Shown: in pieces, positions 52,301 through 61,671 of the stretch
Numbering within the stretch: position 1 is the first letter of the stretch
How the letters are laid out: each line of letters opens with the position of its first letter
Notes under the pieces: model-generated
Told to the model about the DNA's origin: nothing
What the model saw: only the letters and a program-made list of their open reading frames with translations
Databases searched by the model: none
Translations under genes and position numbers: made by a program
NCBI RefSeq assembly: GCF_003205295.1
Contig: NZ_QJRP01000004.1
Coordinates: 62,001-126,000 of the forward strand
Length of the DNA stretch: 64,000 nt
Direction: 5' to 3'
DNA from: Pseudomonas mosselii
Lineage (GTDB): Bacteria > Pseudomonadota > Gammaproteobacteria > Pseudomonadales > Pseudomonadaceae

Positions 52301-53005
52301 TTGGCTGCAAAGAAGAAACCCGCACCCAAGCGCGGCGCCAGCCGCTCCCAGCCGCCTGCCAGCAAGCAGCCGATCCCGGGCTGGGTGTGGCTGGCGGTCG
52401 GCCTGACGGTCGGCGCCTTCATCGTCTTCCTGATGAAACTCGAGCCCGGCGGTGACGACATCAAACGCACCAAGCCCGAGCAGCACAAGCCGGAGAAAGT
52501 CGCCGAGGCGAGCAAGACCACCACGCCGACACCACAGCAGCCGGTGAAGCCGAAGTACGACTTCTACACCCTGCTGCCGGAGTCGGAAGTGATCGTGCCG
52601 CCCGAGGCCGTGCCTGAGAAGACCCCACCGGTACCGGCGCAGCCGCCTGTGCCGAGCACGCCGGTCACGCCAGCGGAAGCGGCGAAGATCGACACCGCCC
52701 GCGCCCAGGCCGCGCTGCTGGGGCAGACGCCGCCACCGCCGCCACCAGTGATCAAGCCGGCGGCCACCACGCAGTTCTTCCTGCAGGCCGGCTCGTTCCG
52801 CAAGCAGGCAGATGCCGACAAGGTTCGCGCGCAGATCATCCTGCTCGGCCAGGCGGTCAAGGTGGAGTCGGGCACGGTCAAGGAAGAAACCTGGTACCGC
52901 GTGATGGTCGGCCCGTTCAGCAACCGCGAGCAGCTGACCGTGGCGCAGAAGCAACTGGCCGGTGCGGGCTTCAGCAACCTGCTGCTGCAACAGCGGCGCC
53001 AGTAA
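52301..53005 (+). CDS. SPOR-domain membrane protein, FtsN-like
   Basis: This 234-residue bitopic protein has a short cationic cytoplasmic tail (AAKKKPAPKRGASRS), one membrane helix at about residues 27-46 (GWVWLAVGLTVGAFIVFL), a Pro-rich periplasmic linker and a C-terminal SPOR domain (QFFLQAGSFRKQADADKVRA). The layout is that of the divisome protein FtsN, which activates septal peptidoglycan synthesis. It starts at TTG (52301), one base after the argS stop, with GGAG 10 bases upstream inside argS. An intrinsic terminator follows. A clear functional assignment as FtsN is likely, but SPOR paralogues exist. Confidence 0.85.
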   Translation: MAAKKKPAPKRGASRSQPPASKQPIPGWVWLAVGLTVGAFIVFLMKLEPGGDDIKRTKPEQHKPEKVAEASKTTTPTPQQPVKPKYDFYTLLPESEVIVPPEAVPEKTPPVPAQPPVPSTPVTPAEAAKIDTARAQAALLGQTPPPPPPVIKPAATTQFFLQAGSFRKQADADKVRAQIILLGQAVKVESGTVKEETWYRVMVGPFSNREQLTVAQKQLAGAGFSNLLLQQRRQ

Positions 53006-53010
53006 CGAAC

Positions 53011-53045
53011 AAGGCCTTGCCGCACTCCGCGACAAGGCCTTTTTT
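53011..53045. terminator. Intrinsic terminator after argS and the SPOR gene
   Basis: AAGGCCTTG (53011-53019) pairs with CAAGGCCTT (53033-53041), followed by a run of T to 53045. The stem also lies just after the stop of the convergent TM2 gene, so it can end both transcripts. Confidence 0.9.
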
Positions 53046-53470
53046 CATACCCGGCGACGCTCGGCGTTGACCTGGGAGATCTGGCTGTTGAGCGTCCAGA
53101 AGTCATACAGCACACCCAGCAGGAACAGACCGCCGGTGAACAGGTAGATCAAGGCACTGATCCACTTGCCCTGGTACAGCCGGTGCACGCCGAAGATGCC
53201 CAGGAAGGTCAGCAGGATCCACGCCAGGTTGTAATCCACGCCACCCGACTCGAAGCGCATGTCCGCCTCGCGGTCCATCGACGGGATCAGGAACAGGTCG
53301 ATCAGCCAGCCAATACCCAGCAGCCCGAGGGTGAAGAACCAGATCGTCCCGGTGATCGGCTTGCCGTAGTAGAAACGGTGCGAGCCGGTGAAACCGAAGA
53401 TCCACAGCAGATAGCCGAGGACCTTGCTGTGGGTGTCGTGCGAAGGGGCACCCTGTTGATAACCATTCAT
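53045..53470 (-). CDS. TM2-domain membrane protein
   Basis: This 141-residue protein has a TM2 domain: two helices with the conserved turn motif, first GYLLWIFGFTGSHRFYYGKP then TGTIWFFTLGLLGIGWLIDL, and a second similar pair near the end (LLTFLGIFGVHRLYQGKWIS, ALIYLFTGGLFLLGVLYDFW), so the domain is present twice. ATG at 53470 (NGYQQGAPSHDTHSK) with GAGGG upstream is chosen over a longer frame. TM2 proteins occur in bacteria and animals; their bacterial role is unknown. It is convergent with the argS-SPOR unit and divergent from the NlpC/P60 gene. Confidence 0.9.
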   Translation of the reverse strand: MNGYQQGAPSHDTHSKVLGYLLWIFGFTGSHRFYYGKPITGTIWFFTLGLLGIGWLIDLFLIPSMDREADMRFESGGVDYNLAWILLTFLGIFGVHRLYQGKWISALIYLFTGGLFLLGVLYDFWTLNSQISQVNAERRRV

Positions 53471-53628
53471 TCGAAGCCCTCGTGGGATAGCCGAAAATTT
53501 TCTAACGAAAAATGTGACTTTTTCGTTTTGACCCGACATATGGTACGTGGCTGTGCGACCAACGGATCAGAATTTGATCAAAAAGCTGTTATAAAGTTGC
53601 GCGCCAACACTTATAAAGAGCTTCATCT

Positions 53629-54276
53629 ATGCCACCTTTCTTCAAGACATGGCTGACCCTCTGCCTTTTATTGCCCCTGGCCGCCCACGCCACCAACCGT
53701 GAGCAACGACTTCCAAGCGGATTCACCGGTTACACGACCAACGCCGATACCACGGTGAAACGCGCCCCGATCCAGTACCGCAGCACCACCAGCCTGCGCG
53801 CGCGCCCGGCCAATGCGGCCAAGCAGCACGCCGTGGGCATGCAGGCGGTGGCGATGTCGCCCAAGCAAAGCAGCGAAGTGCTCAGCCGTGCGGTGAACGT
53901 GCTCGGCACGCCCTATCGCTGGGGCGGCAGCAGCCCGAAGAAGGGCTTCGACTGCAGCGGCCTGGTCAAGTATGCGTTCAACGATGTGGCGGATGTCGAC
54001 CTGCCACGCACCTCCAATGCCATGGCCCAGGGTCAGGGCGTCAAGGTGGCCAAGGGCGACCTCAAGCCAGGCGACCTGATCTTCTTCAACATCAAGAGCC
54101 GTCGGGTCAACCACGTCGCCATCTACCTGGGCAACGACCGCTTCATCCACGCGCCGCGCACCGGCAAGCGGGTGAGCATCGACAGCCTGGAGAAGCCTTA
54201 CTGGCAGAAGCACTACGTGGTAGCCAAGCGCGTGCTGCCCAAGCAGCAACAGGCGCTGAGCCTGGCCAAACGCTGA
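53629..54276 (+). CDS. NlpC/P60 peptidoglycan endopeptidase
   Basis: This 215-residue exported cysteine peptidase has a signal peptide (FFKTWLTLCLLLPLAAHA) and an NlpC/P60 domain with catalytic C109 (FDCSGLV), H162 (NHVAIYLG) and H174 (FIHAPRTG). These enzymes cut within the peptide stems of peptidoglycan. Between the signal and the domain lies a ~65-residue basic linker rich in Thr and Arg. The lipobox is absent, so it is probably soluble in the periplasm or wall-associated. It is divergent from the TM2 gene and convergent with the pilT-like gene. Confidence 0.92.
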   Translation: MPPFFKTWLTLCLLLPLAAHATNREQRLPSGFTGYTTNADTTVKRAPIQYRSTTSLRARPANAAKQHAVGMQAVAMSPKQSSEVLSRAVNVLGTPYRWGGSSPKKGFDCSGLVKYAFNDVADVDLPRTSNAMAQGQGVKVAKGDLKPGDLIFFNIKSRRVNHVAIYLGNDRFIHAPRTGKRVSIDSLEKPYWQKHYVVAKRVLPKQQQALSLAKR

Positions 54277-54283
54277 AACCCCA

Positions 54284-54364
54284 ATCGCGAGACAAATCGC
54301 ACCGGCGCACCGCCGCTCCCACGGACCAGGCAAGGCTGGCATGGGAGCGGGCTTGCCCCGCGAT
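54284..54364. repeat. Degenerate REP pair
   Basis: The right unit is intact (GGGAGCGGGCTTGCCCCGCG), while the left (ATCGCGAGACAAATCGCACC onward) has diverged. It is in the convergent gap between the NlpC/P60 and pilT-like genes. Confidence 0.7.
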
Positions 54365-54368
54365 CGTT

Positions 54369-55367
54369 TTAAGACGTATCGATTATCCCCCGCGCCTCCA
54401 GCGCCTGCAGCGCCCCCTCCATCGTGCACATCCCCACCGCCGCACCAGCCTGCATCAGCGAATGGATCTGCGCCAGGCGCCCCTCGCGGATCAGGTTGCG
54501 CACCGCAGGCGTCGCCACCAGCACCTCCCGCGCCGCGACACGCCCACCGCCTGATCGCCGAACCAGCACCTGCGCGACCACCAGCCGCAGGGAGTCAGCC
54601 AGCATGCTGCGCACCGGCGGTTTTTCCTCCGGCGCGAACACCTCCACCAGCCGGTCGATACTGTTCACCGCCGACCGCGTATGCACCGTGGCCAGCACCA
54701 GATGCCCAGTCTCCGCGGCGCGCAACGCCAGGCGAATGCTGTGCAGATCGCGCAGCTCGCCGATCATGATCACATCCGGGTCCTGACGCAGGGCGCTGCG
54801 CAGGGCCTGGGCAAAGTCACGGCTATGCAGGCCGATCTCACGCTGGTTGACCAGGCTGCGCTGACTGCCGTGGATGAACTCGATCGGGTCCTCGAGGGTG
54901 ACGATATGCAATGCGTATTCGCGGTTGAGCCGACCGATCAGCGCCGCGAGGGTGCTCGACTTGCCGCTGCCGGTGGCACCACCGACCAGGACCAGGCCAT
55001 CCCGGTACCGGGAGATGATTTGAAACACATCCACCAGTTCAAGTGCCTCCAGACAGGGCACGCTCGCGGGGATCAAACGTACGCTGGCACTCGGACCATT
55101 GCGCTGGCGGAACAGGTTCAGCCGAAAACGCCCCAGTCCATCCAGGCTCACCGCCAGGTCCAGCTCATCCCCGGCCGCCCACTGCCGCCGCTGCTCGCTA
55201 TCAAGCAGACCCGCCATCCCGTCTTCCAGCGCCCCTGCCGTCAGCAGCGCAAGGTCCAGGCGCTGCAACACCCCATCCACACGCAGCAGCGGCCGCTCGC
55301 CAGCAGCCAGATGCAGGTCGCTGGCACCGACGGCCAAGGCCCGGCCCAACAGGTCGGTCACATCCAT
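54369..55367 (-). CDS. pilT: PilT-family retraction ATPase, orphan
   Basis: This 332-residue hexameric ATPase has the PilT layout: N-terminal PAS-like domain (ASDLHLAAGERPLLRVDG), Walker A GGATGSGKSST, Asp box LEDPIEFIHGSQ, Walker B-like PDVIMIGELRD, His box TGHLVLATVHT, and the PilT-specific C-terminal motif VRNLIREGRLAQI (AIRNLIRE consensus). ATG at 55367 is chosen over a TTG 12 bases earlier. It would power pilus retraction or DNA uptake, but no pilU or pilin genes are adjacent and the alignment operon is about 13 kb away. It is divergent from yggS, as in many pseudomonads. Confidence 0.92.
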   Translation of the reverse strand: MDVTDLLGRALAVGASDLHLAAGERPLLRVDGVLQRLDLALLTAGALEDGMAGLLDSEQRRQWAAGDELDLAVSLDGLGRFRLNLFRQRNGPSASVRLIPASVPCLEALELVDVFQIISRYRDGLVLVGGATGSGKSSTLAALIGRLNREYALHIVTLEDPIEFIHGSQRSLVNQREIGLHSRDFAQALRSALRQDPDVIMIGELRDLHSIRLALRAAETGHLVLATVHTRSAVNSIDRLVEVFAPEEKPPVRSMLADSLRLVVAQVLVRRSGGGRVAAREVLVATPAVRNLIREGRLAQIHSLMQAGAAVGMCTMEGALQALEARGIIDTS

Positions 55368-55433
55368 GAGACTCCCCAACGGCGATCAAGCAGGTAGAAT
55401 GCCGCAGACCCCCAAAGCCGTCGGCGACGAACC

Positions 55434-56120
55434 ATGTCCACCCTAGCAGACAACATTGGCGCCATTGCCACCCGCATCGACAGCGCGGCCAGGGCCGCCG
55501 GACGCGACCCGGCCAGCATCCAGCTGCTGGCAGTGAGCAAGACCAAGCCCGCCAGCGCGATTCGCGAGGCCTACGCCGCCGGGCTGCGCGATATGGGCGA
55601 GAACTACCTGCAGGAAGCCCTGACAAAACAACAGGCGCTTTCCGACCTGCCCTTGATCTGGCACTTCATCGGCCCCATCCAGTCGAACAAGACCAAGGCT
55701 ATCGCCGAGCATTTCGACTGGGTACATTCCGTGGACCGCCTGAAGATCGCCCAACGTCTCTCCGAGCAGCGCCCTGCTGGCCTGGCGCCGCTGAACATCT
55801 GCCTGCAGGTCAACGTCAGCGGCGAGGACAGCAAGTCCGGCTGCATGCCCGACGAGCTGCCGGCCCTGGCCCAGGCGGTGAACGCTTTGCCCGGCCTGCG
55901 CCTGCGCGGCCTGATGGCGATTCCGGAGCCGACCGAGGACCGCGCTGAACAGGAGGCCGCCTTTGCCATCTTGCGCCAGCTCCAGAAGCAGCTGGGCCTC
56001 GGCCTGGACACCCTGTCGATGGGCATGAGCCATGACCTGGAAGCCGCGATCGCCCAAGGTGCGACCTGGGTCCGCATCGGCACCGCCCTGTTCGGTGCCC
56101 GCGACTACGGACAGCCCTGA
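55434..56120 (+). CDS. yggS: PLP homeostasis protein YggS
   Basis: This 228-residue single-barrel PLP-binding protein (fold type III, alanine racemase-like) has the PLP lysine at K36 (LLAVSKTKPA) and the conserved LIWHFIGPIQSNKTKAIAEH. It buffers pyridoxal phosphate and affects amino-acid pools; no enzyme activity is known. It precedes proC by 38 bp and is likely co-transcribed with proC and yggT, the widespread yggS-proC-yggT order. ATG at 55434 is preceded by only a weak ribosome site. Confidence 0.96.
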   Translation: MSTLADNIGAIATRIDSAARAAGRDPASIQLLAVSKTKPASAIREAYAAGLRDMGENYLQEALTKQQALSDLPLIWHFIGPIQSNKTKAIAEHFDWVHSVDRLKIAQRLSEQRPAGLAPLNICLQVNVSGEDSKSGCMPDELPALAQAVNALPGLRLRGLMAIPEPTEDRAEQEAAFAILRQLQKQLGLGLDTLSMGMSHDLEAAIAQGATWVRIGTALFGARDYGQP

Positions 56121-56158
56121 ATCCATGCTTAACTCACTCTTTCCCTCAAGGACCTGAC

Positions 56159-56977
56159 ATGAGCAAGACTCGTATTGCCTTTATCGGTGCCGGCAACATG
56201 GCCGCCAGCCTGATCGGCGGCCTGCGCGCCCAGGGCCTGGACGCCGCGCAGATCCGCGCCAGCGACCCGGGTGCCGAAACCCGCGCGCGGATCCAGGCCG
56301 AACACGGCATCGAAACCTTCGAAAGCAACGCCCAGGCCATCGAGGGCGTGGACGTGATCGTGCTGGCGGTCAAGCCGCAGGTCATGAAGGCGGTCTGCGA
56401 AACACTGAAGCCGAACCTGAAGTCCGGCCAGCTGGTGGTGTCCATCGCCGCCGGCATCACCTGCGCCAGCCTGCAGGCCTGGCTGGGCGCGATCCCGGTG
56501 GTGCGCTGCATGCCCAACACCCCGGCGCTGCTGCGTCAGGGCGTCAGCGGCCTGTACGCCACCGGGGAAGTGTCGACCGAGCAGCGCCAGCAGGCCGAAC
56601 AGCTGCTATCGGCTGTCGGCACCGCCTTGTGGCTGGACGAAGAACAACAACTGGATGCCGTCACCGCCGTCTCCGGCAGCGGCCCGGCCTATTTCTTCCT
56701 GCTGATCGAAGCCATGACCGCCGCCGGCGAGAAACTCGGCCTGCCGCGTGAAACCGCCTCGCAACTCACCCTGCAGACCGCCCTGGGCGCCGCCCGCATG
56801 GCGGTTGCCAGCGACGTCGACGCCGCCGAGCTGCGCCGCCGCGTAACCTCGCCGGCCGGCACCACTGAAGCGGCGATCAAGTCGTTCCAGGCCAGCGGTT
56901 TCGAGGCGATCGTCGAGCAGGCACTTCAGGCCGCGGCGAAACGTTCCGCCGAACTGGCCGAACAACTGGGCAAATAA
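56159..56977 (+). CDS. proC: Pyrroline-5-carboxylate reductase ProC
   Basis: This 272-residue NAD(P)H-dependent enzyme makes proline from P5C. The Rossmann start is IAFIGAGNMAASLIGGL, and the C-terminal signature VTSPAGTTEAAIKSFQ is intact. It follows yggS by 38 bp and precedes yggT by 7 bp. The length is standard for ProC. The ATG follows a short AAGGA-like site (CTCAAGGACCTGAC). Confidence 0.97.
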   Translation: MSKTRIAFIGAGNMAASLIGGLRAQGLDAAQIRASDPGAETRARIQAEHGIETFESNAQAIEGVDVIVLAVKPQVMKAVCETLKPNLKSGQLVVSIAAGITCASLQAWLGAIPVVRCMPNTPALLRQGVSGLYATGEVSTEQRQQAEQLLSAVGTALWLDEEQQLDAVTAVSGSGPAYFFLLIEAMTAAGEKLGLPRETASQLTLQTALGAARMAVASDVDAAELRRRVTSPAGTTEAAIKSFQASGFEAIVEQALQAAAKRSAELAEQLGK

Positions 56978-56984
56978 GGAGCCA

Positions 56985-57578
56985 TTGATGAATGCATTGT
57001 CCGGCGCCGCGATCTTCGTGGTGCAAACCCTGGTCAGCCTGTACCTGGTGATCGTCCTGCTGCGCTTCGTGCTGCAGCTGGTCAAGGCCGACTTCTACAA
57101 CCCGCTGAGCCAGTTCGCCGTGCGCGCCACCCAGCCGCTGCTCAAGCCGCTGCGCCGGGTGGTCCCCAGCGTCGCCGGCCTGGACACCTCCTCGCTGCTG
57201 CTGTCGATCCTGATCCAGGCGCTGCTGATGGCCTTCGTGCTGATGGTCACCTACGGCACCTTCGGCGACATACTGCACCTGCTGATGTGGTCGATCCTGG
57301 GCATCACCTCGCTGTTCCTGAAGATCTTCTGGGTGGCAATGATCGTCATGGTCATCGTCTCGTGGGTCGCGCCGAACAGCCACAACCCGGCCGCCGAACT
57401 GGCCTACCAGATCAGCGAGCCGGTGCTGGCGCCGTTCCGCCGCCTGGTGCCGAACCTCGGCGGCATGGACATTTCGCCGATCTTCGCCTTCATCGCCATC
57501 CAGGTGATCCAGTCGTTCCTGATGCCCCAGCTGGCGGCCTACGCCGGCATGCCACAAGAGCTGTGGCGGATGATCTGA
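56985..57578 (+). CDS. yggT: YggT-family membrane protein
   Basis: This 197-residue inner-membrane protein has two YggT repeats, each with a pair of helices: FVVQTLVSLYLVIVLLRFVL with the adjacent FYNPLSQFAVRATQPLL, and later IVMVIVSWVAPNSHNPAAEL with LAPFRRLVPNLGGMDISPI. It starts 7 bp after proC, following AAGGAG. YggT proteins have been tied to osmotic and secretion phenotypes; the mechanism is unknown. A perfect 11-bp hairpin follows the gene. Confidence 0.93.
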   Translation: MMNALSGAAIFVVQTLVSLYLVIVLLRFVLQLVKADFYNPLSQFAVRATQPLLKPLRRVVPSVAGLDTSSLLLSILIQALLMAFVLMVTYGTFGDILHLLMWSILGITSLFLKIFWVAMIVMVIVSWVAPNSHNPAAELAYQISEPVLAPFRRLVPNLGGMDISPIFAFIAIQVIQSFLMPQLAAYAGMPQELWRMI

Positions 57579-57591
57579 CCCGCCCTGCATC

Positions 57592-57617
57592 CAGCGGCAA
57601 GCCTTTGCTTGCCGCTG
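57592..57617 (+). terminator. Strong hairpin after yggT
   Basis: CAGCGGCAAGC (57592-57602) and GCTTGCCGCTG (57607-57617) pair perfectly over 11 bp with a CTTT loop. The following bases are GGGGTAGCG, so it lacks a T-run; it may still stop or protect the yggS-proC-yggT transcript. Confidence 0.6.
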
Positions 57618-57666
57618 GGGGTAGCGCTCTTTAGACTTACGCCTCCGTCAAGCGTGAGCAGGGTCG

Positions 57667-58806
57667 ATGTCCACTGTCCTTCCCGAAGATTCCGTCGGTC
57701 TGGTAACACCGCAGATTGCCCGGTTCGATGAACCGCTGGCCCTGGCTTGTGGCCGCTCCCTGGCCTCGTACGAGCTCATCTACGAAACCTATGGCACCCT
57801 CAACGCCGCCGCCAGCAATGCCGTGCTGATCTGCCATGCGTTGTCCGGCCATCACCATGCCGCCGGCTACCATGCCGCCACCGACCGCAAGCCGGGCTGG
57901 TGGGACAGCTGCATCGGCCCCGGCAAGCCGATCGACACCAACCGCTTCTTCGTGGTCAGTCTGAACAACCTGGGTGGCTGCAACGGCAGCACTGGTCCCA
58001 GCAGCCTCAACCCGGCCACCGGCAAGCCCTACGGCGCCGATTTCCCGGTACTGACCGTGGAGGACTGGGTGCACAGCCAGGCGCGCCTGGCCGACCGCTT
58101 AGGTGTACAGACCTGGGCCGCCATCGTCGGTGGCAGCCTCGGCGGCATGCAGGCCCTGCAGTGGACCATCACCTACCCGGACCGCGTGCGTCACTGCGTG
58201 GATATCGCCTCGGCGCCCAAGCTGTCGGCGCAGAACATCGCCTTCAACGAAGTGGCGCGCCAGGCCATCCTCACCGACCCCGAGTTCCACGGCGGCTCGT
58301 TCCAGGACCAGGGCGTGATCCCCAAGCGCGGCCTGATGCTGGCACGCATGGTCGGCCACATCACCTACCTGTCCGACGACTCGATGGGCGAGAAATTCGG
58401 TCGCGAGCTCAAGAGCGACAAGCTCAACTACGACTTCCACAGCGTCGAGTTCCAGGTCGAGAGCTACCTGCGCTACCAGGGCGAGGAGTTCTCCGGCCGC
58501 TTCGACGCCAACACCTACCTGCTGATGACCAAGGCGCTGGACTACTTCGACCCGGCCGCGGCCCATGGCGGCGACCTGGCCGCGACCCTGGCCCATGTCA
58601 CGGCGGACTACTGCATCATGTCGTTCACCACCGACTGGCGCTTCTCGCCGGCCCGCTCGCGGGAGATCGTCGACGCCCTGATGGCCGCGCGCAAGAACGT
58701 CTGCTACCTGGACATCGACTCGCCCTACGGCCACGACGCCTTCCTCATCCCGACGCCCCGCTACATGCAGGGTTTCGCGAACTACATGAACCGCATCGCC
58801 CTCTGA
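57667..58806 (+). CDS. metX: Homoserine O-acyltransferase MetX
   Basis: This 379-residue alpha/beta-hydrolase acylates homoserine, the first step of methionine synthesis. The nucleophile elbow is VGGSLGGMQ with S157; the conserved stretch [14 protein letters not shown] and the final block FLIPTPRYM are present. Pseudomonas MetX enzymes use succinyl-CoA rather than acetyl-CoA (known for the genus), so the product is likely O-succinylhomoserine. metW follows by 7 bp, the fixed MetXW pair of pseudomonads. Confidence 0.96.
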   Translation: MSTVLPEDSVGLVTPQIARFDEPLALACGRSLASYELIYETYGTLNAAASNAVLICHALSGHHHAAGYHAATDRKPGWWDSCIGPGKPIDTNRFFVVSLNNLGGCNGSTGPSSLNPATGKPYGADFPVLTVEDWVHSQARLADRLGVQTWAAIVGGSLGGMQALQWTITYPDRVRHCVDIASAPKLSAQNIAFNEVARQAILTDPEFHGGSFQDQGVIPKRGLMLARMVGHITYLSDDSMGEKFGRELKSDKLNYDFHSVEFQVESYLRYQGEEFSGRFDANTYLLMTKALDYFDPAAAHGGDLAATLAHVTADYCIMSFTTDWRFSPARSREIVDALMAARKNVCYLDIDSPYGHDAFLIPTPRYMQGFANYMNRIAL

Positions 58807-58813
58807 GGACAGC

Positions 58814-59434
58814 ATGAGAGCCGACCTGGAAATCATCCAAGACTGGATCCCCGCCGGCAGCCGGGTCCTCGACCTGGGCTGCGGCAACGGCGAACTGCTG
58901 GCCTCCTTGCGCGAGCGCAAGAATGTCACCGGCTATGGCCTGGAGATCGACGCCGACAACATCGCCGCCTGTGTGGCCAAGGGTGTCAACGTCATTGAGC
59001 AGGACCTGGACAAGGGCCTGGGCAACTTCGCCAGCAACAGTTTCGACGTGGTGGTCATGACCCAGGCCCTGCAGGCCGTGGAGTACCCCGACCGGATCCT
59101 CGACGAGATGCTGCGGGTGGGCCGCCAGTGCATCATCACCTTCCCCAATTTCGGCCACTGGCGCTGCCGCTGGTACCTGGCGACCAAGGGTCGCATGCCG
59201 GTTTCGGACTTCATGCCGTATACCTGGTACAACACCCCGAACATCCACTTCTGCACCTTCGAAGACTTCGAGAACCTGTGCCATGAGCGTCACGCCAAGG
59301 TCCTCGACCGCCTGGCCGTCGACCGTCTGCACCGTAACGGGTTGGGCGGGCGGCTATGGCCTAATCTTCTAGGTGAGATCGGTATCTATCGGGTCAGCAG
59401 CCCGGGCCTGCAGGAGCATCAACTCGCGGTCTGA
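58814..59434 (+). CDS. metW: Methionine biosynthesis protein MetW
   Basis: This 206-residue protein has a SAM-dependent methyltransferase-like fold with the motif GSRVLDLGCGNGELLASL near residue 15. MetW is required, with MetX, for methionine synthesis in some pseudomonads and is thought to activate or partner MetX. It starts 7 bp after metX, which predicts coupled translation. The DUF4426 gene follows by 25 bp in the same direction. Confidence 0.95.
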   Translation: MRADLEIIQDWIPAGSRVLDLGCGNGELLASLRERKNVTGYGLEIDADNIAACVAKGVNVIEQDLDKGLGNFASNSFDVVVMTQALQAVEYPDRILDEMLRVGRQCIITFPNFGHWRCRWYLATKGRMPVSDFMPYTWYNTPNIHFCTFEDFENLCHERHAKVLDRLAVDRLHRNGLGGRLWPNLLGEIGIYRVSSPGLQEHQLAV

Positions 59435-59459
59435 CTCTCGCGAACGGAGGAATGGGATC

Positions 59460-59894
59460 ATGCGTCGACTAGCACTGTTTCTGATCAGCCTGTGCCTGGC
59501 CTTGCCGGTGCTGGCTGCCGATGCCGCCAAGCCGGAACGCAAGGAAGTCTTCGGCGATGTGACGGTCCACTACAGCGCCTTCACCTCGAGCATGCTGCAA
59601 CCGGACATCGCCGCCGCCACGGGCCTGACCCGCAGCAAGAACCAGGGCGTGCTCAACATCGCCGTGCTCAAGGCCGAAAAGCCTTCGACAGCGGTGGTCA
59701 GCGGTACGGTGAAGGACCTGACCGGGCGCAGCAACCCGCTGTCGTTCAAGCAGATCACCGATCAGGGCGCGGTCTACTACATCGCCCAGTTCAAGATCGA
59801 CCAGGCCGAGACCGTCACCTTCGACATCAACGTCGAAACCGGCGGTGTCAGCCATAAACTCAGCTTCAACCAGGAAGTGTTCCCAGGCGAATGA
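59460..59894 (+). CDS. Exported DUF4426-family protein
   Basis: This 144-residue protein has a signal peptide ([18 protein letters not shown]) and a mature domain with the DUF4426 features [20 protein letters not shown] and [12 protein letters not shown]-like block, all beta-rich. ATG at 59460 has GGAGG upstream. The family is found in gammaproteobacteria beside metXW and rdgB and has no known function. Its last four bases overlap the rdgB start, so it lies in a metX-metW-DUF4426-rdgB-hemW transcript. Confidence 0.88.
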   Translation: MRRLALFLISLCLALPVLAADAAKPERKEVFGDVTVHYSAFTSSMLQPDIAAATGLTRSKNQGVLNIAVLKAEKPSTAVVSGTVKDLTGRSNPLSFKQITDQGAVYYIAQFKIDQAETVTFDINVETGGVSHKLSFNQEVFPGE

Positions 59895-60487
59895 TGAATC
59901 TTACGCAACTCGTATTGGCTAGCCATAACGTCGGCAAGCTCAAGGAACTGCAGGCCATGCTCGGCGAGTCCGTGCACCTGCGTTCGATCGGCGAATTCAG
60001 CCAGGTGGAGCCGGAAGAGACCGGCCTGTCGTTCGTCGAGAACGCCATCCTCAAGGCGCGCAATGCCGCACGCATCTCCGGCCTGCCGGCGCTGGCCGAC
60101 GACTCGGGCCTGGCGGTGGACTTCCTCGGCGGCGCGCCGGGCATCTACTCGGCGCGCTACGCCGACGGCAAGGGCGACGCGGCTAACAACGCCAAGCTGC
60201 TCGAAGCGCTCAAGGACGTGCCTGAAGACCAGCGCGGCGCGCAGTTCGTCTGCGTCCTGGCCCTGGTACGGCATGCCGACGACCCGTTGCCGATCCTCTG
60301 CGAAGGCCTGTGGCACGGCAGCATCCTGTTCGAGGCCAGCGGTGAGCACGGCTTCGGCTACGACCCGCTGTTCTGGGTCCCGGAGCGCCAGTGCTCCAGC
60401 GCCGACCTCGCCCCGGTCGACAAGAACCAGCTCAGCCACCGCGCCCGCGCCATGGCCCTGCTGCGTCAACGTCTGGGCCTGGCATGA
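59891..60487 (+). CDS. rdgB: XTP/dITP diphosphatase RdgB
   Basis: This 198-residue nucleotide-pool cleanup enzyme hydrolyses dITP, XTP and related purine NTPs to monophosphates, preventing their use in DNA. The Ham1 signatures are seen: [34 protein letters not shown], and [12 protein letters not shown]. It overlaps the DUF4426 stop by 4 bp and the hemW start by 4 bp (60484-60487), so translation is coupled on both sides. The second Met (59894) is an equally possible start. Confidence 0.96.
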   Translation: MMNLTQLVLASHNVGKLKELQAMLGESVHLRSIGEFSQVEPEETGLSFVENAILKARNAARISGLPALADDSGLAVDFLGGAPGIYSARYADGKGDAANNAKLLEALKDVPEDQRGAQFVCVLALVRHADDPLPILCEGLWHGSILFEASGEHGFGYDPLFWVPERQCSSADLAPVDKNQLSHRARAMALLRQRLGLA

Positions 60488-61662
60488 CCGAAAAGCTGTT
60501 CGTGCAACCGGCGGGCCTGATCCTTCCCGAGCTCCCGCCGCTGTCGCTGTACATCCATATTCCCTGGTGCGTGCGCAAGTGCCCGTACTGCGACTTCAAC
60601 TCGCACCAGGCCGGCCCGAAGCTGCCTGAAGCCGAATACATCGACGCCCTGCTGGCCGACCTCGACCAGGAGCTGCCTGCCGTCCAGGGCCGCTTCATCA
60701 GCACGATCTTCTTCGGCGGCGGCACTCCCAGCCTGTTCAGCGCCGATGCACTGGGTCGCCTGCTGCGTGGCGTCGAGCAACGCATCCCGTTCGCCCCGGA
60801 CATCGAGATCACCCTCGAAGCCAACCCGGGCACCTTCGAGCAGGAGAAGTTCAAGGCCTACCGGCAGACCGGCATCAACCGTCTGTCCATCGGCGTGCAG
60901 AGTTTCCAGCCCGCCAAGCTCGAGAAGCTCGGGCGCATCCACAATGGTGCCGAAGCGGTGCGCGCCGCCGACATGGCCCGTGCGGCAGGCTTCGACAACT
61001 TCAACATGGACCTGATGCACGGTTTGCCGGACCAGTCGCTCGACGACGCCCTGGGCGACCTGCGCCAGGCCATCGAACTGGCGCCGACGCACCTGTCCTG
61101 GTACCAGCTGACGGTAGAGCCGAACACGGTGTTCTGGAACCAGCCACCTGAACTGCCCGCGGACGACATCCTCTGGGATATCCAGGAAGCCGGCCAGGCG
61201 CTGATGGCCGACCACGGTTACCGCCAGTACGAAGTCTCGGCCTACGCCCAGGCCGGTCGTGCCGCGCGGCACAACCTGAACTACTGGCGCTTCGGCGACT
61301 TCATCGGCATCGGTGCCGGCGCCCATGGCAAGCTGTCGTTCCCCGACGGACGCATCCTGCGCACCTGGAAGACCCGCCTGCCCAAGGACTACCTGAACCC
61401 GTCCAAGCCGTTCAAGGCCGGCGAGAAGCTGCTGCCGGCCGATGAGCTACCCTTCGAGTTCCTGATGAACGCCCTGCGCCTCACCGACGGCGTGGAGGCC
61501 GAACTGTTCAGCCTACGCACCGGCCTGCCCCTGGCACAACTGGCCGAAGCCCGCCGTGAAGCCGAACAAAAGGGCCTTTTGCGGGTCGAACCGGATCGGC
61601 TGGCAGCCACGCCGCGTGGCCAGCTGTTCCTCAACGACCTGCTGCAGTACTTCTTGAATTAA
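60484..61662 (+). CDS. hemW: Heme chaperone HemW, radical SAM family
   Basis: This 392-residue protein has the radical SAM CxxxCxxC motif at C29, C33 and C36 ([14 protein letters not shown]), followed by [11 protein letters not shown] and EANPG, and the HemW-specific C-terminal HemN-C region. HemW binds heme and delivers it to respiratory proteins; it is not coproporphyrinogen oxidase, though often misnamed so. The start ATG overlaps the rdgB stop. It is slightly longer than E. coli HemW (378). Confidence 0.95.
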   Translation: MTEKLFVQPAGLILPELPPLSLYIHIPWCVRKCPYCDFNSHQAGPKLPEAEYIDALLADLDQELPAVQGRFISTIFFGGGTPSLFSADALGRLLRGVEQRIPFAPDIEITLEANPGTFEQEKFKAYRQTGINRLSIGVQSFQPAKLEKLGRIHNGAEAVRAADMARAAGFDNFNMDLMHGLPDQSLDDALGDLRQAIELAPTHLSWYQLTVEPNTVFWNQPPELPADDILWDIQEAGQALMADHGYRQYEVSAYAQAGRAARHNLNYWRFGDFIGIGAGAHGKLSFPDGRILRTWKTRLPKDYLNPSKPFKAGEKLLPADELPFEFLMNALRLTDGVEAELFSLRTGLPLAQLAEARREAEQKGLLRVEPDRLAATPRGQLFLNDLLQYFLN

Positions 61663-61671
61663 GGATGACCC

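Noticed and set aside
57579-57666. Possible SAM-responsive riboswitch before metX.
   Set aside because: The gap is only 88 bp and mainly a simple hairpin after yggT; no SAM aptamer features are visible.
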